Shown here in pieces: positions 46,461-58,577 of a stretch of DNA of 64,000 nt. This DNA is from Euonymus europaeus. Its lineage: Eukaryota > Streptophyta > Magnoliopsida > Celastrales > Celastraceae. The notes under the pieces were generated by a model, which was not told where the DNA came from, ran no database searches, and was given only the letters and a program-made list of their open reading frames with translations. The DNA lies in contig OY756958.1 of assembly GCA_963580455.1 (NCBI GenBank), positions 26,982,501-27,046,500 of the forward strand. The letters run 5' to 3'. The position numbers were made by a program, and so were the translations under genes. Position 1 is the first letter of the stretch; every line of letters begins with the position of its first letter.

Positions 46461-47986
46461 ATGGCGGCTAAGCAGAGAAAGCCTCGTACATCCAGAAACC
46501 CGGAGCTGATTAGGGGTATTGGTAAGTATTCCAGATCTCAGATGTATCACAAACGTGGTCTCTGGGCAATCAAGGCTAAAAACGGCGGCAAATTCCCACA
46601 CCATGACCCAAAGCCCAAGGCTGCTGCCGCACCAGAAAAAGCGCCCAAGTTCTACCCTGCCGATGATGTAAAGAAACCGCTTGTTAACAAGCACAAACCA
46701 AGAATAACTAAGCTCAGGTATCTGATTTGGTATTTGCAGATTCGTTTTCGGATTTACTCGTTTGTGTACATTGTGCGTTTTTTGCTACTGATTATAGGAA
46801 GATAAGGTCTTTCTATATGTATGCGAAGGGGTTTAATCCTAAAGGACTATGTGCGTCCTTTTTTATTTTATTTTATAGAATTTTACAGATATAGCTGTCG
46901 CTGCACATATTATACTACTGAGAAACTGTCCATATGTGAACCTTAGTGCGCAAATGTAATGTCAGAGCGGTTTTATTAGTGTTTAGTCAGTTTCATATTT
47001 TATCTAGTTTTGATATCTCTGTCTCATTCCGTGTTTAAGTAATAAATCTGTTGATGTTCTCTTAGGGTCTATCAAATTACAGTTTGTGACTAGAATATTT
47101 GCTGTTCTCATTGCTAGTAATGTTGGCCTGCGTCTTTATCTTATTTCTTTATTTTGTTGCTCTGTAGGGCCAGCATCACCCCTGGTTCTGTGCTTATCAT
47201 CCTTGCTGGTAGGTTCAAGGGCAAGCGAGTGGTGTTCCTAAAGCAGCTGCCATCTGGGCTGCTTCTCATATCTGGTGTGTATGATGGCTTTCCTTTTGTT
47301 CATTTCTTTCTTCATACTTGCTGCTGTGTATTTGAGTGTCACATTACATGTGTAGCATATTCTTCTGTGTCAAGATGGTGTCTCTTTAGTTGCTTCGGGC
47401 AGTTGGTTTCCTCCAATTGTTTGGCACCACTGGTGCTTAGATTTTTTACTTTGAAATGTTTGTTATATGGTTTCACGAGTGTCAAAAGTTATTTCTTTCC
47501 ACAAATTTCAATGACATGAAAACCAATTTTACTTATGCAATAGGACCATTTAAGGTCAATGGTGTTCCCTTGAGGCGTGTCAATCAAGCTTATGTAATTG
47601 GGACTTCCACCAAGGTTGATATTTCTGGAGTCAACTTGGATAAGTTTGATGACAAGTACTTTGCCAAAAAATCTGAGAAGAAGAAAAAGAAGGGAGAAGG
47701 CGAGTTCTTTGAGGCAGACAAAGAGGTTGGCTTCAGCTGATGATTCACTTTTTCAGTAGTTGAGCTTTTGTTTTTTGGTTATTTTTCACTCCTCTGAGAC
47801 TTTATTAACCACCTATGGTGCAAATTGTAGGACAAAAATGAACTCCCTCAAGAGAAGAAGGATGATCAAAAGGCTGTGGACACACCATTGATCAAAGCAG
47901 TTGAAGGAGTTCCAGAATTGAAGACTTACTTGGCTGCTAGGTTCTCTCTCAAGGCAGGCATGAAACCTCATGAGCTTGTCTTTTAG
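46461..47986 (+). CDS. RPL6: 60S ribosomal protein eL6
   Basis: The exons are 46461-46717, 47168-47274, 47544-47725 and 47831-47986, giving 233 residues. The sequence starts [20 protein letters not shown]. It contains the conserved KOW-like core [20 protein letters not shown] and [20 protein letters not shown], the [16 protein letters not shown] motif (here [18 protein letters not shown]), and ends [20 protein letters not shown] followed by VF. Length and ending agree with plant eL6. The protein is a structural component of the cytosolic large ribosomal subunit. The ATG at 46461 is preferred over an in-frame non-ATG extension because the TATA box lies only about 80 bp upstream. Confidence 0.95.
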
Positions 47987-48750
47987 ATCAAGGCTTGCCA
48001 AGAATTAGGATTGTTTATCTTTCGCTACATTTTTGTTGTGTTTTGCTTGAACTTTATCTCAGTGGATGTACTATTCCAGTTTTATTTGTTATAAACAGCT
48101 GTATGACAATTTGAGGCAATGCATTAAGCCAAGGCACAATTCTTCCTGTTCTTTTTAGGAGGTAAATTGAGCACGCTGATCTTATGCCATTTTAATGGTG
48201 TATTTGATCATTGTGCCTTGTCATGTGGCTGTCTGATTACATGTTTTCTTTTACCTCTAGTACTCCGGTCAGACTTTGTTCTCGTATGGATCTTAGATCC
48301 AGGGCTGGTGAAAGAAGGGAAAGCTTTTTAATTGCAGTTGTTTTGGATACATGAATTATTCCTTTGAGTTGCCCCCGTGTAGGTAAAACAGAAACAGACT
48401 GTTAGACTTCAGAAGCCTTATATTAAGGGCTCTGAACTCTTAAGCATTGGCTGCAGTAGGTTCTGGAAGAAAACTGTGTTTTGTACAGATTCTTCCTTAG
48501 GCATTAGAAAACCTGGTAAAACAGTAGAAAAAATCTGGTTTAACTTTTCTTAAGAAGATGTTGAAGAGCACAACACATGATACGATAGACATTAACTTAT
48601 AGTAGTGATACATTGATGGCCACAGGGAGACATCGACCGAGGCTTTATGCTTCGTGTAAGATACAAGTTTATTTTAAAAAAAAAGATAATGAACAAGGTG
48701 ATACTGACTTGCCCAAAAGGAACAGGCAACGATGAACAGAAGTACTTGCA
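47987..48750. other. Convergent intergenic region
   Basis: This lies between the eL6 (+) and MCTP (-) stop codons. Both 3'UTRs must lie here. No further gene or repeat is seen. Confidence 0.45.
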
Positions 48751-49363
48751 TTAGAGTAAGCTGTCGGTTTGAGCTGGCAACCTCTTAAAGAAATTGCTGG
48801 GAACTGAGGGTAGCTTGCTTCTAAACCTGGGATGCCGCAAATAGTACAAACCCGAGACCAGAGCCACCACTCTAAATGGAGTCACATAGAGTACAACCGC
48901 TGAACAAAGACAGTAAACTATGAAAAGGCTGGTTGCTCTTGGGTCTCTCCAGCTTAGCAGAGATTGGAATCTCTCCCCTTGTGTTGCTATGTCACCCACA
49001 ACTGTTTGAATCCTCCCTGCAACACTTCTAAGTCTATCGTACCTCATTCGAACAATATCATGCGGTTTTGAAGTAGGAAATGTGTCAAATTCTTCGTCGA
49101 GCTCATCTGGATGCACTGCCTCCGCCCATGAAAGTTTGGTATCCATATGAGGTGGGTGCCGTGGCCGGAACCTATAGTTCCACATTCCAATGAGGAACAT
49201 ATAGAGGAAGACGGTTGGAAGGACCAACTCCGGGTACCAAATCAGTATCAGAAACAAAAAGTGAACTAGGACTGATGTAATGGGGTTCTTCCAGTCACAA
49301 ACATCACTGAACCATCGTCCCATGGAGATCATACCCGAAATAAGTGACATGATTCGGAAGAAG

Positions 49364-49395
<32 letters not shown>

Positions 49396-51774
49396 GGAAT
49401 CAACATCTAACATGTACTCTACCACCTCTTTCCTTAAAGGTGGTTCAGCTCTGCCAAGCCTCACCGCGACAATATTCATGGCTTGGTACCTGAGATTGTC
49501 TACTTGGTTCACTGTGAAAGGATGCAAATAATGCATTTTGGGAAGCAAGGGATGGCCATAGATATAGATCATATTAGCAACAGAGAGGGTAGTGAATCGG
49601 ACTGCAAGTTGGAGTTCACCCATTTTTTTCATTCCATTTGGGTGGAGAACAAGAAGTGGATAAGAATGTGTGTAAATCCGATGAGATTCAAGAGTCGATA
49701 GGCGAATTCTTACCTTTCCAATTCGTGCATCGCGAGCTGCATTTCCTCCATTCTGCTTCTCACTTCCACCCAAGTGACAGTTGTCGAAAACTCCCAGTGT
49801 GATCACAGTACAAGGATCGTAAACCTCCCATGTATATTGCTCATTCCATTTAGGGCTATAAGTGTCGAGAATCGTCCTTGTTCGAACCCATTTCTGGCCA
49901 TACTTTGCAACACAATAGGCATCAGTAATACCTCTGCCATCCTTCATTTTCATTGGAAGAAGTCCTTGAGCACTTAGAATGCCCACTTCCAATATGCCAA
50001 TGGGAGGTTTCCAGAGCTGCTTTGCTGTTGGTCTCTGGTCACTTATGTACATTGTTGATTCATCTAGCACATGATAACCACCTTCAAGGCAAACTCTCAG
50101 GTGAACTCTGCTTGAGAATTTGAGCTCTTTTCTCCTGTCTACCTCCAGAACACCAAAGCCATACTTTTCAAGATTGAACCAGCGAGATTGGACTGGCCGG
50201 TGGTCAAGCCGCTTATCAAAAAAGGTTAATGGTAGGGTTATTTTGCCTAAAACCTCTTCTTTTGAAGGATGCACTCGATCCTCCACAGTGAGAGAGAGCT
50301 GCTCCTCGAAAGGTTCAGCTGTGACGAATACCAAATCGTCATTCCAAAATGGATTAGTTGTTCGAAGTGGACATATCTTGGTCTTGATCACTTGACTACC
50401 AACTTGAACTTTGACACACACTTCTGGGAGGCGATTTCTGTCACTGGGAAGTATGTCTTGAGCTTCAATCACATTCACCCTAAGGTACCAAAGCTTTGGC
50501 GATACATAAACCTTTGACCGAATGCTGAGAACTCCTTCTCCATAGACTGAGGAAGCGTCTGAGTGATATGCATCTGGAAAGGCTTCATCAGCTTGTGTTC
50601 CCATCCACACTGCAACCATAATCTCTCCCTTCACCTTGCCTTCCCCTCGCCGATCTTCTAGTCTGTACCACTGAGGAGCCAGGGGGCTGTCAGGTGGAAC
50701 TCTTGTTGGAATCTCATTCAAGTCCAAGACTACTCTTCCAAAGTAATCATCTCTGCCCACCATTTCTCTGTCCTTCACAAAAATTTCAAGAACTGATGAC
50801 TGCACTCGGTCTTTGGAGAAAGCAAAGACTTGATTCCATTCCGGGTTCATTTTCTTCTCGAACTGTCTTGTTCTTCCCTTGTAATTTCCCAGCTTTACTT
50901 CCACATAAGGATCACAGCTTCCAGTAATGGAGCTTGGGGGAAGATCCTTTACTTTCACCACCCTCACGAATAGATAGAACATCTGCTCTACAAGGTCATA
51001 TGTGCTGCTGAATCTTTCTCCACTCATCCACCCTCTTCCTCCATTTGGCCACCGCTCACCAAGCTGAGGACTTGTATCCTTCAAATTATAGTCATCATCG
51101 CTGAGATGAGCATGCGGGTTTGGAGATTGCATGTTGAACGGAATGCCTGGTGATCGTTTCTCCATTGATATTCCTGGCAGGTGTAGAAGTTGTTGCTTGT
51201 ATATCTGTTGGCTCGTCTCAACTTTTACCTTGGCAGGGTCGTCGTTCTCCCTCCTTGGCTCTTCTGCAATTGCTTCAAGTGTGTCAACAACAGCTACCCC
51301 TTTTTTAGGAATGGCAGCTAATGTTCTGGTTCCGAGATTGGTGCTTTCTGAAGGACTAGTAGAAGGTGGAGGCTTTGGTGTTTCAGATTCAGGCGAGAGA
51401 TAAACTTTCAGTCCAATTTCACCTTAGACAGGTGAAAAGAACCACTTGTTTTATAATGGGAAACTATGATAAACTTCCTCACCTATCGTATATTGAGCAA
51501 AGAATCTGACTTTGCCAAAGAATTTTCAGCCAGGAATCAGTCTCCTCTCACTGTGAACCGACGCATCGATTTGTTTGGTGATGGTAGTTCTTTGTTGTAT
51601 TTTATCAAAATCAAAGAGAAGTTTTTGGTTCCAAACAGGGTTTAGGTTCTTGGGTACAGTTCTGGTTTTGCTAAGCTGGTTTTGGAAATCAACTTCTACA
51701 AATGGAATGGCATACCCTTCACCATCTTTGGGCATAAGATCATGAGCATCCACCACTTCAACTATTAGTTCCAT
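48751..51774 (-). CDS. MCTP: Multiple C2 domain and transmembrane protein (MCTP/FTIP family)
   Basis: From MELIVEVVDAHDLMPKDG (start at 51774) the frame carries the first part of an N-terminal C2 domain. Three in-frame stops then occur at 51528-51526, 51456-51454 and 51426-51424. Removing a 129-nt intron-like piece (51551-51423) deletes all three and rejoins the frame, giving 964 residues (exons 51774-51552 and 51422-48751). If it is not removed, an 804-residue protein could start at 51165. Three further C2 domains follow (LFVRVVKVKDLPPSS, YLRVNVIEAQDILPS, GILEVGILSAQGLLPMKMKD) and a C-terminal PRT_C region with two membrane stretches (TSVLVHFLFLILIWYPELVL, TSLFIVYCLCSAVVLYV). Plant MCTPs tether ER to plasma membrane, notably at plasmodesmata, and some transport FT. 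Most family members have an unbroken N-terminal C2. Confidence 0.85.
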
Positions 51775-53077
51775 CTCTCCTTTTTCTTTGAGGAAGTTGC
51801 TCCACACAAGGAACCTGAAACTCAAATTTGAAGCAAAGAATTAAACTGTACTTAGGGAGACACAGAAAATAAAAGGAGATAACAGCTTAAGGTTCTCTCT
51901 GCTGGGGCCTGAGTTGCTTTGGTGAAGGAAGGAATGCTTTGATGGAGAAGCTGCATGTGAACTAAGTAGCAAACCAGAGATTAGGAAGGAAAAAAATGGA
52001 GGGAAAGCATAAAACTTTATTCAAAGTTGGAACAGTGATGAAATAATATGCAGTTAGTAAAGGCATAGCTGGAGCTGTAAGAAAGCGAAAGCAAAATCAA
52101 AATCTCCATTTATGCAGTTAGTCCAAATATGCCTTTCTTATGCTTTGTTCTATTGAGTCTCCATTGGTTAATCCTATGTTAAACTTCGCACAAACTGTCC
52201 TTTTGGAACAACTCTGTTGGTGTTTTCCTTATCTTTCTCAGTTGGACTTCGTGATTCTTGTAGCCTAAATCTATCATCTCATAAAGAATACAGCTGTAGT
52301 TCTTGTCTTGAGACCAGCAATATAAAATATAAAAGCTTGCACTTATTTTTCACTCACTCAATTGGGCTTTGTGTATCTTCTTAAAGCTTTACGAACTCAG
52401 TCTTAAAGGGCTTATGGGATCGGCCCAAAGTTTCATTATCCAGTTGGGCATGAATGACGCCATCACTTCGAAATTCACGGATGTGTTAATAGGAAAGAGG
52501 AGAGGGTTAATGAATTGCATTTATCGTGGATTTTATTATTATAGATTAAAAATAAAAAGAGATAAAAATATATTTATTGTAGGATCAATAAATTATATTT
52601 AATGGTGTGGCTGCTTAAGAATCAGTGAACTTTGCACTGGTAGTCTCTTAAACCTGTGCTAACATTTTTTTTTTGAATATTTAAATTATTTTCATATTGG
52701 TAAAGAGAAAAAAAAAGAATTAATAATAATATAATATTTTTTTAAAAAATAAATTCGTGTGAGGTCTCCGTTGTATACTTGTAAAATTAGTTGAGCCCAA
52801 TAAGATTGGACGAACGTCGTAGCAACCAATTAAAATTAAAAGAAAAAAATATATATAATGTTCTCGCTGCCCCAACTCCCTTTCTCCACTAGAACCTTCG
52901 GATGCTAAACTAGGGTTTGTCTAGGGTTTAACCCCCACGCTTCTCAGACAGCAACGCCAATCAACCAAAACCCCCCGAAATTTGAAACTGAATTTGGAAA
53001 AAAGATTTTAAGTAGACGAACGAAAACTTCGTGTAATTCGCACGCAGAGAAAGGCAGAGAGAGGAAGAAACCCCGAA
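51775..53077. promoter_or_regulatory. Divergent intergenic region between the MCTP and GFA2 genes
   Basis: The MCTP side (51775-52330) is its leader and promoter. Near the GFA2 start, AACTAGGGTTTG and CTAGGGTTTAACC (about 52908-52932) are two telo-box-like motifs close to the presumed transcription start. The stretch 52370-52800 is AT-rich and no gene is supported. Confidence 0.45.
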
Positions 53078-56000
53078 ATGGTTCGCTCTAATGGCGGTTG
53101 GTTTCTTCGTTGCCTCGCTCGTCGCTCTCTCTCTAGGAACCTTCTTGAAGAATCCCCGAATTCTGTACGATACTCTCCCTCGGAAGATTTTGATTATTGC
53201 TTGTAATATCTGTGTTGTGTTGGTGTGATTTTTTCTTTATTACATCATGAAGATATGGCTCTCTGATGATTATGTAATTTTTTATTTCAGATATCTAAGG
53301 GACTGTTAAGAGGGGGATATAGGAGTTTTAGTTCTGGAATCCGTAATCCAGTCCGGGGTATTGGGAATGACATTCTCAGAAATGGTCTCTAATCAATCAT
53401 ACATCTTGTTTGTTTACAATTTGCTAGTTCACTGCTTGAATTGGATTATTGGCTTCTTGCCTAACAAGCGTTTCTCTCTCTCTTTTTTTTTTTTTTTGGG
53501 TTGAATGGAAATGCAGTGAGTGACAAAAAGTGGCTGCCATTTGTAGCTCTTAATGGAATTTGGGGCCAAACAAGGTCAATTCATGGCACTGGTATGTATT
53601 TCTTGTTTTTCTTTTTCTGATTTCCTGATTATGATGGTTCTGTAGAGATGTCTTGTTATCCTATTAATTATTTTCATTTGATAGTTTGAAATTAGGAATG
53701 AAATGTAAAATGGTAGAATTCCTTGGAAGATTTTTTTGGTGGAAGTAGTTTACGTCATAACAATTGGAGCCTGGTTTTCTCATTATATATGACCAATTTT
53801 CTTCTGACACTATTTTATTTTATTTTATTTTATTTGTGTTGCTGGTTTGATTGGTGTCGTATAAAATATATGTTTAGTGGTTTTGTAACATTTTTATCCT
53901 CGTTTCTTAATTTCTTTGGTTCAGCATATGTATCTGCGAAGGATTATTATGATGTGCTTGGTGTAAGCAAGAGTGCAACTAATTCTGAAATAAAGAAAGC
54001 TTATTATGGGGTAGGCTCTTTCTCTTTCATAATTTGCGTGTTTAAAGGAAGATTATGCAACTCTTCTATCAATGTTGAGCGTGGACAGGCACAGAAGAAT
54101 GTCCTTGCATGGTTGTATTTATGGGTTCTATTGGTCTGTTATACTTTTAGCTGGCTTTTCTGTGCCCACAATTCAGCGGAAAATTTATAATAGCTTCTTA
54201 TTTGGTAATTTCAATTTTTTTTACATGATAATCTAGCTTGCAAAGAAGCTGCATCCAGATACGAATAAAGAGGACCCGGAAGCCGAAAAGAAGTTTCAAG
54301 AAGTATCAAAGGCATACGAGGTGACCTTTCTTTGCCATAATAAGTGCTTTATTTGTGGAACCAACACAGTCTACTAAATGAGCATTTTTTTTTCTAGGTT
54401 CTGAAAGATGAAGCAAAGCGTGCAGAATATGATCAGGTGCTCATTTAATTTGTTTCAGTTATTTTTTTTTAAAAAATTTATTTCTCAAGTTTTTTTGGGT
54501 TACTTAGTAAAGTGGAAATAAATTTTAATATTACTGTACTGATAGTCTGATATTATTATTATCAAGTTGAGTAGGGGAATAAATCGTGGGGACAGCAGTC
54601 TCTCTGTTTTTTTTCCCCTTATACAGTTCGTTGCAAATAAGGAAGTCTGTTTTTTTTCTTTTCCTTCATGCTCTCTTGGTGCATTTACCAAATTCTGTCT
54701 CGGGTGAAACAATTGAAGTTGTATAATGGATGACGTTGGTGTGATGTTCATAGCATGAGCTGATATTTCTTCTACTCTTCTGGTGATATACTGAATGAAA
54801 AATATGTAACTTTGAAACCTTGTAGAAGATTTCTCACCCCCCCACCTAAAAAAATAAAATTGGAGTAATGTAGAAGTATTGTTTTTTTTTGTGTGTGTGC
54901 GCGCGCACTAAAGTGTCTTTTGGCATTACTGAAAATGATAATTGTACTTGAATACTCTATGTTTTAAATGCCGAAGAACCTTCTGTAGGGTAACTTGGAG
55001 TTTTATTTATTTATACCATCTATTCATCATCAGGAGGAAAACTTCTATCCCAAATAGTTTGTGGCTGGCCACCTAAATTCTTAAGAAAAATTAGCTGAAG
55101 TTTGATTCCATTTGCCATTAGGCACCATTGATAATTCATAATTGTAAAGGCAACTGTAAGTTATTTATTTTCTTGATTGTTGCTTTTTGAATTTCATCAT
55201 AGTTTGTCTTTGAGTTGGTTCATGGAATCATTTCTTGTTGAAAAGCAATGCAAAACTGTGTCATTTAATGAATGAGATCAATGCTTGCATTCTAGTTTAT
55301 TTTGAACTATGAATCCCTCAGTAGTTAGATGGCCAGAAGTTTAGGCAGATTGACTGAAAATAAGTTTAATCATGTCAACTTACCATCTTTTTAATGGTTA
55401 AGATACTACAAGAACGATTGTTCTATATGTTCCGTATTTTTCCTCCTACTTCTCCTGATATTTAACTTCTTTTTTGTGTTTGTTTGTTTGTAGGTTGGCC
55501 ATGATGCATATGAACAGCAAGGTGGCAATGGTGGTTTTCCTGGTTCTGGATTTCATAATCCATTCGAAGATTTTTTCAGAATGGATGATGTAATGACTAA
55601 TGACCCTCTAGTATCTTTCATTTGTTTAGTCCTATCAATTTTCGGTTTCTGCCCCAACTGTTGATTGCTGTTTTTAATTGAATTCATTCAAATCTGTTTC
55701 CTTATTTTCAGAGACTTTTTTCTTGAGTATTTTTAACAAGAGAGCATGTGGCCCAGTGGTAGAGTTGCAGGAGTGCAACCTAGGGGTCACAAGTTCAAAA
55801 TTTGGAAATAAACTCTCCACATATTATGTGGGGTGTGCACATCTTGTCTGTCTTTGACCCCTAGTCATTGTGGGATTCTTATGCACAAGAGTTGTTTACT
55901 TTTAACTTTATTTTGAATGTGAAACTCAACATTGTCTAGAGCTCAGTTTAGACTAGGACTCTTGGTGGCTTACAACAAAGTTCTTTTTATTTAAGAAAAA

Positions 56001-58542
56001 AGGTTCTCATGAACTTAATAATGAACTAAAAAAGGGGTTATTTTTTCTTTGCAACAAGTAATTTAAGTTATCCAAGCTTCTTCCCTTCCCTTCGCCTTCA
56101 TGCCACAAACCAAGCTGAGAATATTAACACACTTTATTTCATATAATGCTTATCAGTAGATGTTAAAGTGTTTACTGGAGCAATTTCTCTAGTGCCACTG
56201 TTTTTCCTTTTTATTTTTGAAATTTCTTCACGGAATTCAAGTCCACCATAAAACATGATCTCTCATATTTTTTTGTCTGTGATGCCTTGCTCCCTCTAAT
56301 GGACACCAGATGTTCGGAAATATGTTCAAACAGAAGCTCGGTGGCCAAGATGTCAAGGTTTCCATAATTTTGCTTCAGTATTGGATTTTTTTTACACTTT
56401 ATTGTAATTGAATGACCTTTTAATTTATTTATTTTTTGAATTTTCTCATGTAGGCTGCCATTGAGCTATCTTTCATGGAAGCTGTCCAGGGATGTACAAA
56501 GACCATCACTTTTAAAACTGATGTGCCATGTTCAGCTTGTGGTAGGTTTACTTTCCTTTTCACTTGGATATCACTAGACTCTATCTTAAGCAACTGTGGC
56601 TTCCTTTAGTTTCATATTAATCCGTTGGTTGAGGTTTTATGTTTTTTTAATGAATATATGATGCAAGGTATTTGATGCAACTTTTATATTGTTTTTGTAG
56701 GTGGCGAAGGTGTTCCTCCAGGTGTCAAACCTGAAAGGTGCCGACGCTGTAAAGGTTCTGGCACTGTAAGTCTTGCGGGATTTTGTGCACCAGTCTAGTA
56801 TATTTTTGCTTGCGCTTGAAACATTTATCTTTCGAGCTAGTTCTTCACATATTTGGCTACATTTACAGGTATTTGCACAGAAGGGTATGTTCACTATTCA
56901 GAGCACCTGTCCTCAGTGTGGTGGAGTTGGGCAAACTGTATCGGTATAAAGAATTTGGATGCATTCTTTTTTATATAGATGAAGCAAATTCCGTGTGGAA
57001 AATTCATTAACTCCCCTGCCTGTCAACTTTTGTTATTGAATCTCCATGATCTACTCTGTATATTTGTATGTATGTACCTATACACCTTTCAGTTTTTTGT
57101 AGTTTCATACTAATTCCTCATGTTGTTTTCAGAGCGTTTGCAAATCATGCAATGGAAGTAAGGTTATTAAAGGATCAAAATCGGCCAAATTGGACATTAT
57201 GCCAGGTACTTTCTGTGATTCTGATCTTTAATCTGTGAGTTAATACTTTTGTTGAGTTCTTCATGTGGAAACTTGAAAGTATATCCTCATTGTCATTTAC
57301 ATCATGATACTGTCACTTTGTTTCTCATTTTCATTCTCTGTGTATGCATAAATGCATCATGAACATCATTCCCTCCATTTACAATAGTCCATCTTGTCTG
57401 AGTGTCCCATGCAGCATATCATATGAAGGTCTTACTGATTGTATTTATTTGGATACTTATATGCTTAACATGCAAGTCTTTTTGTGTGTGTTTTTGTTTT
57501 GTTATCTTCTACTGTTTGGTTATACTCTGGTTATGGGCTGCAAAGAAGCTTGAATTTTTATTTAACATAGATTTCTAATGTTAAAGATATGGGATTTTTA
57601 CGGGAAGTTTCGAGGCAATAAGATATGCAAATATGCAAGTTTCACTACTTTCCTTATTGATTCATGTTAAGCTAAATGTATCCTAAATTTTTTTGCTATA
57701 AAGATCTTTGATTATATTACATTTGGTTCTGAATCACTTTCAATTTCTCCGTGCCGTATGTTTTACTTAATTCCTTGTGTTTTAGCTATTAGTCTTAGTT
57801 TTCAATGCATTTCTCTTATTTTTTTTGTTAAATTCTTGATTTTGCTGCAGTTGGTGCTTGACTTCTGAATTTTACATGTCTGCAGGAGTGGATGACAATG
57901 AGACCATGAAAGTTTATAGAAGCGGAGGTGCAGATCCTGATGGGAATCAACCTGGTGATCTTTATGTCACCATCAAGGTAATTGCTCATCCTTCTTTGTT
58001 ACCTATATAGTTATAAAATCTAGAAGTGATTTTCTTTAATTTACTTATAATCCGCCATCACTCCTTTGCTCCTTCAGGTTAGAGAAGACCCTGTTTTCCG
58101 TAGAGAAGGTTCCAATATTCACGTGGATGCTGTTTTAAACATCACTCAGGTGAGTTCTCTGATTCATAGCACAAGGTTCTTATGCTGTTAGCCGTTAGGT
58201 CATTTTTTTTATTAAAATAAATCTGAGGCGCCTTACTTAAAGCTCGCTTCGCAAAACCCTAGAGAAGCGAAGTGATCAATGCGCACCATGGCTCTTGATC
58301 GCTTCGCTTTAACTCTTAAGCTCGCTTTTAACAACTCTGAATTTTAAACAATGTTTTACATTTTGATTTGGATTTTTCATCATATATAGATCCATTTTAT
58401 GAATGACTGTATTAAGTAGATCATCTCTGTTTATTTCTTTCAGGAAAAAAGATATTGAATAGCTTAACTAGGAGACTGTTTCTTTTATTTGTTCTAATCG
58501 TTTTTTTTCCAATCTCCAACAACCGACCCTCCCCCACCCCTC

Positions 58543-58577
<35 letters not shown>

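Noticed and set aside
55738..55800. tRNA gene (A and B boxes present)
   Set aside because: No cloverleaf or acceptor stem can be formed, and the 3' part matches a SINE body with flanking target duplication.
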